This document shows, one piece after another, positions 1-13,165 of a stretch of DNA of 64,000 bases; position 1 is the stretch's first letter; every line of letters begins with the position of its first letter. This DNA comes from Nymphaea colorata (taxonomy: Eukaryota > Streptophyta > Magnoliopsida > Nymphaeales > Nymphaeaceae). The DNA is taken from NCBI RefSeq assembly GCF_008831285.2, contig NC_045145.1:17562040-17626039 (forward strand). Direction: 5' to 3'. A program made the translations under genes and the position numbers. The notes under the pieces are model-generated. The model had not been told where the DNA came from and made no database searches. It saw only the letters and a program-made list of their open reading frames with translations.

Positions 1-2753
1 TGCTTTTGTTCCATCAGTGAAGATGCCAATCCTGGTTAACAAGATAAATACGAGTCCTAGGAGAAACATTGTTAATGATAGGGTGTTTGACATGTATAAT
101 GAAACCTAGAAAGCAAGGGATAAAACCAACTTTTTCCAACTAAATAAGTTGCACAAACAATCTGCATTACCAGATAGTGTAGCACATCTATCAATAAGTC
201 TCAATGCATACACTTTTTCTCCAATAGATAGAGATGCACAATAAAGTTAAATCATTAAAGAAGTGTATTAGTAATATGAACTTATGAAGTGTATTAGTTT
301 AAAAATGCCAGATGTGGCAATTCAAATATTCAGTAGCAGCACACGTATTGATACTGAGAAAACATGGTACAGCAAAGTGGTGGACTTGAAAAAAGTATGA
401 CTTAATGTTCGATAAGTAACCACTTGTCCCCTCAAATGGTGGCAGCATGACATAATATCATGCACAAAGTCTAAAATCCAAAAGCTAGTCCAGAGAGAAG
501 AGAATGCTGGATCAGTAAAACAGAGATAAAGAAGTGGTATATCTTTCATATAAAAAGTATCTAAGATCTACATTCCTGTCAATTTTGACCATCAAAGATT
601 TCATCTCCCTTAACACGTGTCTTTGCTGAATGAAAAGTGCTTCCTCTGGAGACTTGATGTTGAAGAGTGAAGGCTCTGCTCTATTCAGTTGATAAATGAA
701 TAAACAACATTAAATCACCATGAAATTTAAACCTCAACTTCAATAACCAGATGTTTAAGGCCAAAGGAACAAAAAGAAATAGATGTGATGTGCTTATAGT
801 GGCCACATTTGATAAAATTGCAAATTTTAGAATCCCTTTCCCCAGCGAATTTCCATTAAATATCCTGGGTTTTGCCAGGAAACTCATTGTTGTCCTACAC
901 GAACATAAGAAACATCTAAAGTAGAATTCTTTCTGGGCCCAGTGATAAAGCATAATTATTTCCAGGATAAATCACTTTGATGGGAGAGTAGCGTCACAGC
1001 TCACCCTCTACTGCTCTCTTTTCCTAGTGAGTCTTCTTTGCCGTGTCATTCACCTTTTCCTAGTGTTCCTCACCATCCTTGACATTGTAACTTCTCTTTT
1101 ACCCATAACAACTGTTACCAAAGCATCTCGAACTGAGACTAATAAATAGAGCCAACACTTCATGGTGTTACTTCCTTTGGCACCTCTTGGAGATTTCATT
1201 ATCTCAAGATTCTCAACCATGTTTCTCTTCCATCATGGCCAGCATATGGTCCTTGTTTGGATCAAGAGCCCTAACAAATCACAAGTTATCCATCCCAGAA
1301 GAGTTGGGGATGGGAATGAGTGCTCGGTGTGCTTCAAGATTCATTCCCTGGTGATTGAATGAAATAATGATTTTTTGAAAAATATCATCATGTTATTGTT
1401 CGTCAATAACCACTGGGTTGGTTTCTTTGATTTCCTCTTCAAAGTTAGTCAGTCAAAACAAAGAAACAGTCATAAACACAACGTTCCTATCTAAGTTGCA
1501 GATTTAGATCCATAGAGTTTCCTGTGAACTAGAAGGTATTCCATTCCAGTTCTAACCATGTAATGTCCTATCAAACCAGTTCACACATCATGCAACAGAC
1601 GCACTTTCAAAACTATGACATGAAAATGTTATTTGCTATACTCTACCGGTTTCTATACACTATTTCCTTCTCAGGAAAGTTTTCCTCCTTTCCATGAGGT
1701 TGAAATAAACGGGCCTCAAGGAACTCCAAGTACTTTTTGTAGGCCCATGTGGGATTCAGGTTTGGTGTTGCAGCTGTCGCTTTTTCACGATGATAGGTTG
1801 CCCAAGTTACTACTATCGTAATTGTCAACTTCTTTTATCATTGTTTGAGAATCATGGTCGTTGACACACCAAAAAACTGAGTGCGTTCATCATCAGGTGG
1901 GTAGACATGTACCTGCTAATCATGTAACAGGCTACAACTGATGTCACTCCAAATACATAATCCCAATTCCATTCCTTTTAACGACAATAACCACTTACCC
2001 AAATTCTGTTATCACAATAACTTGGATTCTGAGACCTGCCAATATTAATTGCATTAGCAAACAACCTCTGGGAAATATTCATGAACCAGATATCAGAATT
2101 TTCAAGGCTTCAACAGATAAGCGATGCAAATAGAAGTACGAGATAGTACCAAAGGAGTAGGTTTAGCACAGTTAGTGAACCAACCTAAAAGACTGGAATA
2201 GCATTTTCCGGGAAAACCTCTGATACAGTTTAGAGCAGCGAAGTGATGTACCCCTGATACGGTTGATATTCATTCTTTTGATTTTAGTTTCATTGGCCGT
2301 GTCCATACAAATCCCGAGGCATGAAGAAACTAGTTTTGCGGTGTAAATGTAGAGAAGCTTCAATTTGCTCTGCTAAACATTAGATGGGCTCGTCCTCTAG
2401 AGGTTTTAAAATAAGTAGATGGAAAAATAATGCGGTTTCCACTCAATGAAGGACAAAATGAACTAGTTAGATAGTAAATAAACCAAATATTTCGGCTCCC
2501 GAAAACAAGAAATTAGCAAATGAGAAGGTAAAATACCAAAAGGGCAAATTAAGAAGGAAGAGAAGATGCATTTGTTCACTCATAATAACAGGAAGAGAGC
2601 CATTTTTGAAGGAGGATGCATTTTTGAACGAATAAGAATACAGTTAGAGTAACACAGAGGGCAAAATATGCATTTCGGGCTCTCAGAAACACGGTGATGA
2701 AGACAGCAAGCAATGGACATGATTCGTACCACAACCCTGGGGGATTGATTCCC
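1..2753. other. Intergenic region, no recognised gene
   Basis: The stretch is AT-rich with frequent stops in all frames. A protein-like open stretch of about 55 codons lies on the minus strand at 1643-1828, and broken coding-like text occurs near 1150-1420. Neither has a domain I recognise. They could be decayed retrotransposon or exon relics. The part next to 2753 should hold the 3' untranslated region of the minus-strand RING gene. Confidence 0.5.
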
Positions 2754-3803
2754 TCAACCGGCCCTAACTTCAGAGACCAGAGAATCTCCATCATCGTTGC
2801 CGCTGGACACCGTTTCCCCGCTGTTCGCCGGCCCTGAGCTTGTCATCCCTACCTGCGTCGGAGAAGTCGTGGCGCCAATCTCCCTGGTCGTGGACACGGC
2901 CAGACGGTGCCTCCTGGATATGCGCCCGAAGTAATCTGCTACAGCGAGGTATTCCTCATAATCTGGATCAAAAGTGAAAGCATTGGGGCCGCCGCCCCTG
3001 CTCCGGATGCCTCGCCGAACTTGACGAAGAAATTCCCTAAAATCTTCGTCGTGGAAAACGCCATCGCGAAGGCCTCTCCAATCGCCTGAATTATGACTAA
3101 ACATTTCTGGTTCTGGCGGTTCCAAGGGAAGCTGGTACCTGCAGATCGGGCAAGAGTTGTGTTGCGAGAGCCACGGCAGGATACAGTCACCGTGATAGAT
3201 ATGCCGGCAGGGCAGCTGCTTCGCGTCAACATCGGCCTCGAACTCGTCCTTGCAGATGGCGCAATTCAAGGAATCCTCGGCTAGGATCGCCTGGGTGATC
3301 TTGATAGTAGGGATCGCGGCCACGGACGCCTTTGACGCCGGGAAATGACCGTAGTTGCCGGAGTCCATCTCAGCAAGGTGCTCCATAAGGCGTTCGAGAC
3401 GGTCGCCAAGCAGGTAGTCTCCCAGGCCGGTCCGCCGGAGCTCTGCGTCCTCGTCGCCGGGGAGCCCACCAGCGGCGTCGTCGCCTCTTATTTCGCCGCC
3501 ACCGCCGCCGCCATCGTCGTCATCTAACAAATATTCGAAGCCGATGCCGTCAGCAGCTCGAGAATGGTGGAAGGGCACGAGGCGGGGGATGTCAGAGCCG
3601 AGTCGCCGGCGGCGGATATACGCGGAAGAAGGGGGTTGCGGATCCGGTGTGAAGTAGTCGAGGTAGTCGCCGGACTCCATGGACTCGACGCAGTCGCCGA
3701 GGCAATTAGGGCAGCGGAGTGGCTGCCCTTCGAAGAGCGTGACGCTCATGTCGCAAGGGTGGCACCAGAATGTCTGGCCCAATCGACTACTGGACGAAGA
3801 CAT
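2754..3803 (-). CDS. RING-H2 E3 ubiquitin ligase with N-terminal zinc ribbon (RING1/RDUF-like)
   Basis: This intronless gene encodes 349 residues. It starts at the first ATG of the frame; the frame is open 15 bases further upstream but only to a GTG. Residues about 10-40 form a zinc ribbon with C14, C17, C31 and C34, following a TFWC motif. A Gly/Asp-rich linker follows at about 95-125. A RING-H2 domain spans 181-223 with ligands C181, C184, C199, H201, H204, C207, C218 and C221 and the usual PWL before the sixth pair. This zinc ribbon plus RING-H2 layout is typical of plant RING1, CIP8 and RDUF E3 ligases, which pass ubiquitin from an E2 to substrates in cytosol or nucleus. The C-terminal 120 residues are Ser/Thr/Gly-rich with an Arg-rich patch (RQVRRGIRSR). 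The family is clear; the substrate and exact orthologue are not. Confidence 0.9.
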   Translation of the reverse strand: MSSSSSRLGQTFWCHPCDMSVTLFEGQPLRCPNCLGDCVESMESGDYLDYFTPDPQPPSSAYIRRRRLGSDIPRLVPFHHSRAADGIGFEYLLDDDDGGGGGGEIRGDDAAGGLPGDEDAELRRTGLGDYLLGDRLERLMEHLAEMDSGNYGHFPASKASVAAIPTIKITQAILAEDSLNCAICKDEFEADVDAKQLPCRHIYHGDCILPWLSQHNSCPICRYQLPLEPPEPEMFSHNSGDWRGLRDGVFHDEDFREFLRQVRRGIRSRGGGPNAFTFDPDYEEYLAVADYFGRISRRHRLAVSTTREIGATTSPTQVGMTSSGPANSGETVSSGNDDGDSLVSEVRAG

Positions 3804-6449
3804 TCCTCCCTCTCCCACTTTCTCTCTTCCACAGAATCGACGACGACGATAGAAAGCAGCACCACCACCACCGCCACCGCCACCGCCACCGCACCACCAC
3901 CACCACCACCGCCGCCGCCGCCGGGTCTGGCCGAATTGCAGGAGGAAACTACCAGGAATTTGGGTGAAGCTGAAATGACATAGTCACCCCTGTGGTCGAC
4001 GAGATTGGAGAGGGATTGATTGGCCACCGTCCGTTGGCAGCAAGTCTCCACCGCCCCGCCTGCCAGACGGAAGGGAAGGAAAGAAACGGGGGAGGAAAAC
4101 CTGATAGCGACGGGCGGACGATGAGGGGCCCGTCGACCGTTCCGCCTTATCATCCCTTCAAAATTACGAAACTGCCCTTCCCATTCACCGCAGCAACCCT
4201 GCAACTTGCAATGTCAGTACAGGCCTTACTTACGCTCACCACTGTCACAAAAGGACTTCGGTTAAATAAAATGTTCGTCCAAATTTTCGGGGAAAACGAA
4301 AGAAAATTGACTCTCTCTCTCTTTATGCCTTATGGTGCTGCCCATGTTCGAAAATATTATATTTTTTTATTCTTTTGTGCATTTTTTTATTTATTTTTTT
4401 AAATAGTTTTTGAAAAATATTATAATCGAATTCTACGAAACGGTTTCTGAATTTAGACTCGAATGTGGACCTTTTTTGAAGAATATTGATTATAATAAGG
4501 TTCGAAAATTATATGTAATTGGATTAGACTTTTATCGGATATCGGGTGTGGATTTCATATGAAACTGCTTATTAAATTCTCATTCAGATTTCTTTACTAA
4601 ATGTTAGTAAGCAGGTTTGAAATAGTATCAGTAAGTGGATACATGTATCCTACCCATTTATATCCCTAGCTGTGTTGCCAAAAACAAGAATAATTAATAC
4701 ATTATTCTGCTAGACCACTGATCCAAAACCTAAAAGCATTTGCCGATGTTAAGTTTGAAAGTAAATGTCTGATCATATCTGGAACTACTTTTTTAATGCT
4801 TTGATTTTATGTAAGACGCTCATTCTCCAGGCAAGCGGTAGCCACTAATGACCTCATTAATGACAACCTCAACTAATTCCGTCATAGTTGCTAAGCATGT
4901 CAAAAGCCATGGCAATGTCAATATTTGGTGTATTTTATGTGGAACTATACTATCAACTAATATATTTTTATAAAATCACAACTTAACGTTACATTAACTG
5001 TAGTTAAACTAACGGCAGCGAGCCTTGGCGAGTCAAAAGTTTGTCATCTAATTGTTAATTCTCGAAAGATAGCAATAATTTGTTATTGGCCTTAATGTAC
5101 ATGGTTTTTTAAATTGTTTCTCCTTTTATTATTATCTTAAAGAATCCAATCAAATCATCCTATGAAAGGTTTTGGATGCATTATTTATACATATTTAATT
5201 GAATAGGTAGTATGAGTATTATAATTGGATTGGCCGTTGAGGCCACATAACCAATGTACTATCATTTGTATTTATTAAAACTACTCTCCAATATAAGAAG
5301 CACCCAGAAGCTAATGTTCATAGTTTTTTTTTCCAAATTGTAAAGCAAGTAGATGTGATTTCCATGATTAAAAAACTTAGAGATTCAGCTCTAAAACATT
5401 TGATTTGGGTGTTTAAATAAGATCTTATCATATTTGAAAAAACCTGCAAACCTATTCAAAATTTGAGTTATCAAATCTTACCTATGTATTTAAGTACTGA
5501 TCTAAAATTGTAGCTCTAAGGTAGTAGCTGAATGTTTTGAACCTTTCGTCGTGAAGAGCAGCTGAACAAAAATGTTCAGGATGGATGGTTGTGTTAGGAG
5601 TGTCCTTGGTGTGCCATAAACCAATGGCTTTGTGTTTGATAAAAAAAACTGAATCGACACAAACGCTATCACATGTGGACGGCTACATGTTTGTTCAAGC
5701 TAAAATATTTGAACTGCCACCATTTCTCTTACAAGTTTCCGTTCATCTTTTGCAATTATTATAAATTATTATATAAATTATTGCTGATTTATGAATTTAA
5801 GGGTTTGAAAGTGAACAGGACTGGCCAATTCTTATTTTGAATCACCCCATGTCAAATCTTTATACTGCAAAAGGAGCGCCATCCACACGTACGATGGTGG
5901 CACTCTAAAGCACCCAAGTATACTCTAAAAGCGATAAGGGTTAGGTGAAAGCTTTCACTCTTGCTCGGTGAAGATTTGAGTTGTGTTTGACTTGGTAATG
6001 CATAAATCTAATCCAAAGTTGTTCCATTTCTGTCCTAATTATAACTAACTCATCGTATTCAATCCATGGAAAGAAAAAAGGAATTGACTACTCAAAAGTT
6101 TACTTCTATCATTCATACCAAAAACAAAAAAAAATCAAGCTACTGTATCCGTGTCATTCAAACATAAATATCTTTATCCACGGTACATCAAGGACACTAT
6201 GATCACCTCCCGGCCGTGGACAAATTATTCCGGAGATCTCATGATCTACCAGTGACCGGTGACATCCCAGCTCTCAGGTTAGACCTCTCCTATTAAGCGT
6301 TAAAACACGATCTAAAACTAAGTTGACTTGAATATCACGGGGGGCATTTAAAGATGGAGATTCCAAAGCAAAGAAGGCCGGAAGTTGTGCCGAATCAAGC
6401 CGGGGACAGACGTTTGCTACCAAGATAATCATCCGCTGGACCGCTGCAA
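3804..6449. other. Intergenic region between the RING and glycosylase genes
   Basis: The first 400 bases are GC-rich and should include the RING gene's leader and promoter. From about 4400 to 6250 the sequence is AT-rich with no open frame of note. The part at 4420-4680 resembles decayed low-copy repeats elsewhere in the window. Nothing else is recognised. Confidence 0.5.
3859..3923. repeat. CAC/CCG trinucleotide repeat upstream of the RING gene
   Basis: An imperfect run of CAC, CGC and GCC triplets lies 56-120 bases upstream of the RING gene's ATG, probably in its 5' leader. On the gene strand it reads as GTG/GGC repeats. It opens long shadow reading frames on both strands that encode only homopolymers. 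Confidence 0.75.
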
Positions 6450-9400
6450 ATGTCAAGGGCTTCAAGACCCAAGAGGAGGAGGAAGAACGACTCACGACCA
6501 CAGGTGGAGACTTTGATATCTGAGGAAGAGGAAAACCAACCGTCGGATTTGGCGGGAACCAAACGCCTGAAACGCGCGGCTACCCTCAAAAGAGCAGACG
6601 TCGCCGACATTGGGCCGATGTCGCTGGCACCGGTGCCCAAGCCCATCCCAGCTGCGATGACGGGACAGTGTGCGATTATGGGGCCGGAGTTTTTCCGAAT
6701 GGACGCGCTAGATTTGGCGCCTCGTCTCCTCGGCAAGCTCCTCAGACGCGATGACGTCGTCCTCCAAATCACGGAGGTGCGGTCTGCCGCCCCTGCCCTG
6801 TTATGCATTTAGCAGCGGGTTGTGAAATAAGGGAAATGGGCAGACGAACCCTAGTCTGGGGACCATCTGAATGAGTGGTGAAATCCTATCACTATCACTC
6901 AGTTCCTTCTTTTGTTGATTACGTTTCTTTCCAGAGAGAAGACAATCGCCAAATTCTTTTCCATGCGTTTCAATCAGTCCTTCTAAAATCAGTAGTTCTA
7001 TCATTGCCATTCCTCCCGAATATAACTTCAAACCTGAAACAAATTTCTATTTGATGTATCGTCTTTGTTAGTTCATGTCCCCTTCTTCTCAAGGGTTCCT
7101 TCATTTGACAAGAGACATTGACACCACGATCAAGCTGAACAAAATGGAGTGTTTTCTCGTTAAACTTGCTGGGGAAACACTTACCTGTCTACTTTGTTTA
7201 TTTGTTCTATTGGTTCATTCTGCATCTACTGTTGCTTCTTTGTCAGGTGGAAGCTTATCGGCAGAATGACACAGCTTGTCATGGCCGCTTTGGTATTACA
7301 CCAAGAACTGCTCCACTGGTATGTCTTGTTCTTCCAGTAGTCTCTGTTTTTTTGTTTCTCTTCATGGTTGAGGGCAACTTGGCAAGAACGGGTAATAGGA
7401 CGTCCTTCTTGGCCGTTGCTATGGCATGTTAGTTCTGCATGAGGAATTTTAGATAGCAATAAGTCCTTTGTTAATGACAGGCAAATGTTATGTTTCTGAA
7501 ACAGAGAACTCTCTGTAGTTTTTCTATAGGAAAATTGCGTTCATGTTTAAATTTTCTTTTTCTCCTCTTCTTGAGGTCGAAGGGTCGTGTAAAAGGAATT
7601 CCTTTGCCAAACATGTCTAAAATAGTTATTGATGCTTTGGCATAGTTTGGGCCAGGGGGGCATGCTTATGTCTACATGTGCTATGGTCTCCACGTCATGC
7701 TCAATGTGGTGGCAGACAAAGAAGGAATTGGTGCAGCAGTCTTAATCCGGTCGTGTTCGCCTGTTAGCGGTACGTCATTCCCTTATTGGTTTGGCTCTCC
7801 TCCTGTCCTCTTGCTTCTTGATGATATTGTATTTCATGTCATCCTTTTTATGGGTTAAATTCAAGAAAGAAACTGTAGAGTTTCTTTTACTATATTTACG
7901 AGCTTTGTTGATAATAATAAAGCAAAACTGGTACGATGGAAAAGTTAAAGAGCACATGCCATTGTGCCATATTTTCCCTGCGTGCGAACTTGATTCTGTA
8001 AATGGTAAAGTTATAGAAAAATGTATGCACATTTTCAGATATGGACTGAAATATGGATGTGTGTATGCAATTGCGAAGTACACTACTAGCACTAGAGGTG
8101 TCAAGGTGTTTAGAGCTTTTAATTGATGAAGCTCAGCAAAGTATAGGTTTCTCTGATTTTGATTAGGTTTTAGACTTCTCTTTGTGAGAATATCAGGTTG
8201 TAGCTTTGGCTTCTTGTGTTAAAATTTTGATATGTTGCTTAAGAACCTAGTGACCATGAGGTGGGCGGCTTCTTGATGGTCATAGAAGTCCCACAAATAT
8301 ACTGCATGATGAATTTGCTGGAGAACAGTCAAATTCGTTCATCAAGAAATAATCAAATCTGGTAGCCAAAATTTTGCACTTGAAAAAGACACAAGCCATT
8401 TGAAAAGGGTGCTTCCTTATGCATCTTAATCCACCCCAAGATCAAATGATGCTACAAACATTTTTTGTTATTTTTCTTATCGAACCGGCATTTTTTCATG
8501 CATAAAGAGAAAAGCCTTCTATGCATGTGAAACCACTTACCATCATTTCCCAATTTCCTTGGCATTGTTTAAGTGCACGTTTTTCACTTCCATGTCTTCT
8601 TACAAATACTCTTGTGTGTTCTACTTTGCAGTTTGCACTTTGCACTTTGCAGTAATGTTTCTTAGTGATTTTTTCGTGGGGATACAAGTATATCTTCTAT
8701 AGCAAAATTTTGCACGAGATTTGGTAAATGAGATTGAAACCTGCTTTTGGGTTCATATTTTCATACATCTTTGTTAATAACGTTAAAAGCTTGTGTTGGA
8801 GGCTTGGAGCTTGACAGCTTGTGCGACACAGGTACATGTGAAAGGTCCAAGTACCCATGTTGGTACATGAGTATGCTGACATAGGTATGTGGGTATAGCT
8901 CAGTACAGCTGTAATTTAAAAATTAAAAATTCATGTTTTCAAACTTAATTTTTGCTTTAATTTTGATTTTTCTCTTCTGTTTGGTTTCCCTTCCATCTCG
9001 TTTCTATATTTCCTCTACACACACATCCTGATTCCTGCCTTACCCGCATACTCATAATTTTCAAATATGGGACCTGTACACACACTGCCATCCTCGTACT
9101 GCACCCATATGATAGAACTTGGAGCATTTACTTTCCTGATTCCAAAATATTGGTTTTTGTGACCATTTCCAGGTTTGGAGACCATAAAAGAACGTCGTGG
9201 TCAAAGGACGGAAAAACCCATTCTCCTAACTGGGCCTGGCAAGGTGAACTTTGTACCTGTATTCCCTTCTGTCGTCTGACTGGGAAGGAAATGAACCCAT
9301 GTCATATTACATTGACTTCATGGGCATGGTTCCCTCCTCTTTCATGGCATGTGGATCTTCTGTTTTTATTCTGAGATTATGCAATTGTCATCCTTAAAGC

Positions 9401-10747
9401 AATTAATGTGACCATCTTGTTTTTTTTTTTTTTTGTTGTGTGTGTGTGCATGCAGCCTGTGTCTTGTTTATGTGCATAGAAACTAACACACAATTGATTA
9501 ACCCTGATCTCAGTCCATAACTATATGTTTAAAGAAGTGTCAGTGGCCTAAAATTCACAAATGGTATGTATGGAATGATATGTTGGTTCTATTTTTAGAT
9601 ATTGGGTTCTTTGAATTTGAAATATCTGGTAATATTGACCAATTCCCCTACAAACTGGTAGCTTCTCTGTGGTACCAGTATTTTTTAAGATGCTAGGTTT
9701 TACATCTCTCTGAGTTTCAAAAAGTTTCTATTGTTCATTAAATTTAGCACCTTTTGTAACTTTTCTAGTGGTTTCCGAAATCCAGCATTGATGAGGCTTT
9801 CAATGTTCGTGCCACAAAAATCTGGAAAAATTGACTCTTAAACCATGTGATTTTGAACTAGATTTTACAGGGCTGTAGAATTCAATGTCTGACAACTTCA
9901 TAGCTACTCATTGATAAGGCATGATGTAGAAGTTGATGATCTAGGTTTTGGGCACTAATATCACATTAATGCAAATTAGTTTTGAGAAAAGTGAAGTATG
10001 ATTTCAATTAGAGGGTCCAGAAACTACAAGCTTAGCAGAGGCTTCTTTGCAAATTTTAACTGGAGGATTTAGAAATCACTAGGTCTGCGTACTTCTCCCA
10101 ATATTTTAGTGTGAGATCATTCCCAGCTTCAAGCATGAAAGGTTACTTTGTAATCATTAATATAAATGTCTTACGGACTCTTTTGCTTATGAAAGGAATC
10201 ATAATTGTCTTTTATGCAGCACATTCATGCCAATGTTTTTTGTGAAATAGATCCTTTCTGTGAAAACTATTAGTACAAAGTGCAAACCAAAAACTATGTG
10301 GAAAGAGGATTGGCAGCTGAACTGCAAATATGAATTCATGGACTTCTTTTTTCCTACTTTTTCTATTTGTTTTGCTGATGTAGGGTCCCCTGTTGCTGTT
10401 TGCTTGGCAATGATTCTCTAAATTTTTCCTTGTCATTCAGATTGGTCAGGCACTAGGGCTTTCAACAACATGGTCAAATCATCCTCTGTATGTTCCCGGT
10501 ACGCGTAATTTGAATTGCATACTGCAAAATAGAGTATTATAAATTCTCTCGATCTAAATCTTGGATTACTTGCATTACTCAAGGTGGTTTGGAAATTCTT
10601 GATGGCCTCGAACCAGAGAAGATATTAGTGGGTCCACGTGTTGGTATTGATTATGCAGATCCTGAGCATGTAAATGCACTTTGGAGGTTTGCCATTGCTG
10701 GTACTCCATGGATTAGTGCTCCCAGAAACACACTTGGGCCACCTTGA
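6450..10747 (+). CDS. MAG: DNA-3-methyladenine glycosylase (AAG/MPG family), six exons
   Basis: The gene removes alkylated purines such as 3-methyladenine from DNA in base-excision repair. Exons: 6450-6776, 7247-7318, 7646-7769, 9173-9243, 10441-10498 and 10584-10747. All introns are GT-AG and the frame is kept throughout, giving 271 residues. Residues 1-75 form a basic N-terminal tail with RPKRRRK and TKRLKR clusters, likely a nuclear localisation signal. The catalytic fold begins near residue 85 ([16 protein letters not shown]). The [12 protein letters not shown] block begins at residue 110. By analogy with human AAG, E111 is the catalytic glutamate and Y113 the wedge-side tyrosine. The [15 protein letters not shown] strand and the LLTGPGK and GQALGLS motifs follow in family order. 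The protein ends at LGPP just after the last conserved block. The large introns (1.4 and 1.2 kb) are AT-rich without recognised inserts. Confidence 0.93.
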
Positions 10748-11727
10748 TGCAGACAGTTACTGTTAATTCATACATACAATGGCAAGAATGATGAAGAATA
10801 AGATTCAGGCCCACCTGCATTTTGTGTATAGTGACTGGAACCTTCACAGAATGCCCATCTTCAGAAGCTATGTCAAGGTGGCTCACTTTGTGAATTTAAC
10901 ATGAAAGGGTAAAAGATTTTGACGCGATCAGCTCATAGACGTCATATGGTTATGACATTTATAGATATACGTTGTAACATCCTTTACATTGGTCCTCCTT
11001 GACTTATATGAAGTTTCTAAATTTCTTTTTGTAACAGAGAAACCACTCTTGGGATGGGAGACCGTCTAAACAGGATTAACCTGCTGTACCAATAGTGGCC
11101 TCCCTAATAGCTAAATTGCTCACTAGCAATTGCTGCTAGTTTTAATGTGTTCTTGTTGTTTTTTTACTGATCAGCTTTCGTGGACTACTTGAGACTGTTT
11201 AACTCATGATTCCTTTGAAAATACCACACATCCTTATGCAAGAAAAAATTGAAACTTTTTGTTTGCAGAATATTCAAAATTTAGTGGCAGTGGGAGCGCG
11301 CTTTCTCTGTCTCTCTCTCTCTGGCACGTCTATTACGGTTACAGTCTTGTTGAGGAATAGCAACTTCAATTTCTCAGCGCCTCACTGTTGGTCAGAACTC
11401 ACAAAACTTTCAAACCTGGCAAAGGGATCCCCACGTGATACTTTTCTATTTGTTGCATTAGAGACTAATCTCTTTTGAAATTATATCCAAGCACGAGACC
11501 AAGAATTCTTGGGCAACGACGTAGCCGATCCGAAACCCCAAACAATATAAATCAATTTCAGGATACGTGCCTAGTGATAAAAGAATGAATTGCCTAAAGT
11601 TGCTTGCTACTGCAAGCAGTTCTGCTTTCCCGAATACAAATACAAATACATGACAAAATCATCTCTTGCAGAGTAATTGCAGGAGCAAAAGAAGCTGCAT
11701 GCTTCAACTATATGGCGATTAACACTA
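10748..11727. other. Intergenic region between convergent genes
   Basis: This 1-kb gap lies between the 3' ends of the plus-strand glycosylase gene and the minus-strand methyltransferase gene. It should contain both 3' untranslated regions. An AATAA-type signal lies near 10796. No gene is recognised. Confidence 0.5.
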
Positions 11728-12540
11728 TCAGGCTCTTCTTTTAGTGAAACAGTAGATGGCTACTCCGACTCTAGTACCAGGAAATGGAGGATGCGTGTGG
11801 ACCATCTCAACATCGAACCACTTCTTCGCCTTCTTGAAGAAGACAGCGTCCTTCTTCCACCTCCTGAGGTGCGCCATCACCAGAACCGTCTCATCTACCA
11901 GCAAGAGCCGGAGCGTCTGAAGCAGTGGATCGAAGAGGTGGCTGTGGTAGACGACGTCGGATGCCAGGATGAGGTCCAGGCCGCGGTGCTTGAGGCAGTC
12001 CTCGGCGTTGCCCCATCGCAAGCAGTCGACGGACACGCTGCCACCGCGGCCGCTCGCCCTCACGACCTCCCCGTTGGCTTCGGCATTGAAGAGGAGGTTC
12101 GGAAGAACATGAGGGAGGTCGGTGAGGACGACTTGGGCGCCCAGCAGCGCGGCCGCCGCGATGCCCACCAAGCCCGTGCCTGATCCCAACTCCAGGGCTC
12201 TGATTGGTCGGTCGACATTACTGGTCGCTTTCAACTTGTCGACGCAAGGGATGGGGAGATGTTCTTGATCCATAAGGGAGACGAGGGCGGTGGCGGCAGG
12301 CCATAACTGAAAGGAAAGGCCCTCGCTTGGAAGCTGCCGGATCAGAATGCTCGACTGTATCGATTTTAGGAGGTATTGCTGCTGCTGCTCCTCTTGATTG
12401 TGCTCATTATATGCTTCATCCTCGCTCTCGGAGGACGCCTCGGCTCTTTCCCTTTCGTCATCACTATCGTCATTGATTTTGAGCAACGCCAGACCAAGAT
12501 CAGTGCCCACCGTCGCTGCTTGCTCTTCTCTGTCAGCCAT
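11728..12540 (-). CDS. METTL21-like protein (lysine) methyltransferase
   Basis: Single-exon gene for 270 residues. The frame continues 120 bases upstream but only to a GTG, so the first ATG (MADREE) is taken as the start. An acidic, Gln-rich region occupies residues about 25-55. The Rossmann methyltransferase fold follows: motif I ALELGSGTGLVGIAAA binds S-adenosylmethionine, the post-I acidic strand reads VVLTDLPHVLPNL, and the post-II motif is LILASDVVYH. The W before ALVSLMD and the spacing fit METTL21/FAM86 (methyltransferase 16 family) enzymes, which methylate lysines of chaperones or elongation factors. A RRWKK segment lies near the C-terminal strands. The substrate cannot be read from the sequence. 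It lies convergent to the glycosylase gene. Confidence 0.85.
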   Translation of the reverse strand: MADREEQAATVGTDLGLALLKINDDSDDERERAEASSESEDEAYNEHNQEEQQQQYLLKSIQSSILIRQLPSEGLSFQLWPAATALVSLMDQEHLPIPCVDKLKATSNVDRPIRALELGSGTGLVGIAAAALLGAQVVLTDLPHVLPNLLFNAEANGEVVRASGRGGSVSVDCLRWGNAEDCLKHRGLDLILASDVVYHSHLFDPLLQTLRLLLVDETVLVMAHLRRWKKDAVFFKKAKKWFDVEMVHTHPPFPGTRVGVAIYCFTKRRA

Positions 12541-13159
12541 GGCTCCCCGTCCCCGCTGAAGGGCAGGAATAGGGAGAAAGAGAGGAAGGGCCGTTTGCCT
12601 CGCCAAAATTTTCCCAGGGTCTAAGACCAGTCGTGGCCAGTCATGGACCGTGTCTGCCACCTCTTAAGGCGCAGGAATATGGCGCCCATAGGAATCGTAA
12701 CGAAGATGAGAGCCATCTCAGCGCCACCCTGTTCGCTTCCTGTATTTTCAATCTGTTTCAAAGATTTTCCTGTCAAACTAGACAACTTTGTTAAGAAAAA
12801 GTAATAATTTTACTAGTGCAACAAAATAAATGGAGTTGGGAATCGCCATTTTTCATCGACGTTGCCCTTTTGGTGGCAAAAATCAATCATTCACCTTCCC
12901 ACGTTATTATTTTCCCATCTCTCAAATACAAAAAAAAAAAATTATTGTACTTTTTAATTGGCACGAACGGACCTATGGGACATGGTTTCCAAGCAAGCAA
13001 CATGGTTTTAGGCAACCAAACCCTCGGCTTATAAGGTTGTCGCCATCATTTTTTTCTTTTTTGGACCGGGGATGGTGATAGAGCAGCCCTTGTAAGCCGT
13101 TTTTGTGTCTGATGCCCGACATTGCCTACAACAGAAAAAACTGGGTTTAGGTTTCACTA
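12541..13159. other. Upstream region of the methyltransferase gene
   Basis: The first 120 bases upstream continue the methyltransferase reading frame without an ATG, so they are probably leader. The rest is AT-rich, with poly-A and poly-T tracts at 12929 and 13049, and no gene. Confidence 0.45.
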
Positions 13160-13165
13160 ATTTTT

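Noticed and set aside
3564-4204. Long frames on both strands upstream of and over the RING gene's 5' end
   Set aside because: They are shadows of the RING coding sequence and the CAC/CCG repeat; products are homopolymeric Thr, Pro or Val/Ala runs.
12541-12660. N-terminal extension of the methyltransferase by 40 residues
   Set aside because: The frame begins with GTG, not ATG; the first ATG gives MADREE and a normal-length family member.
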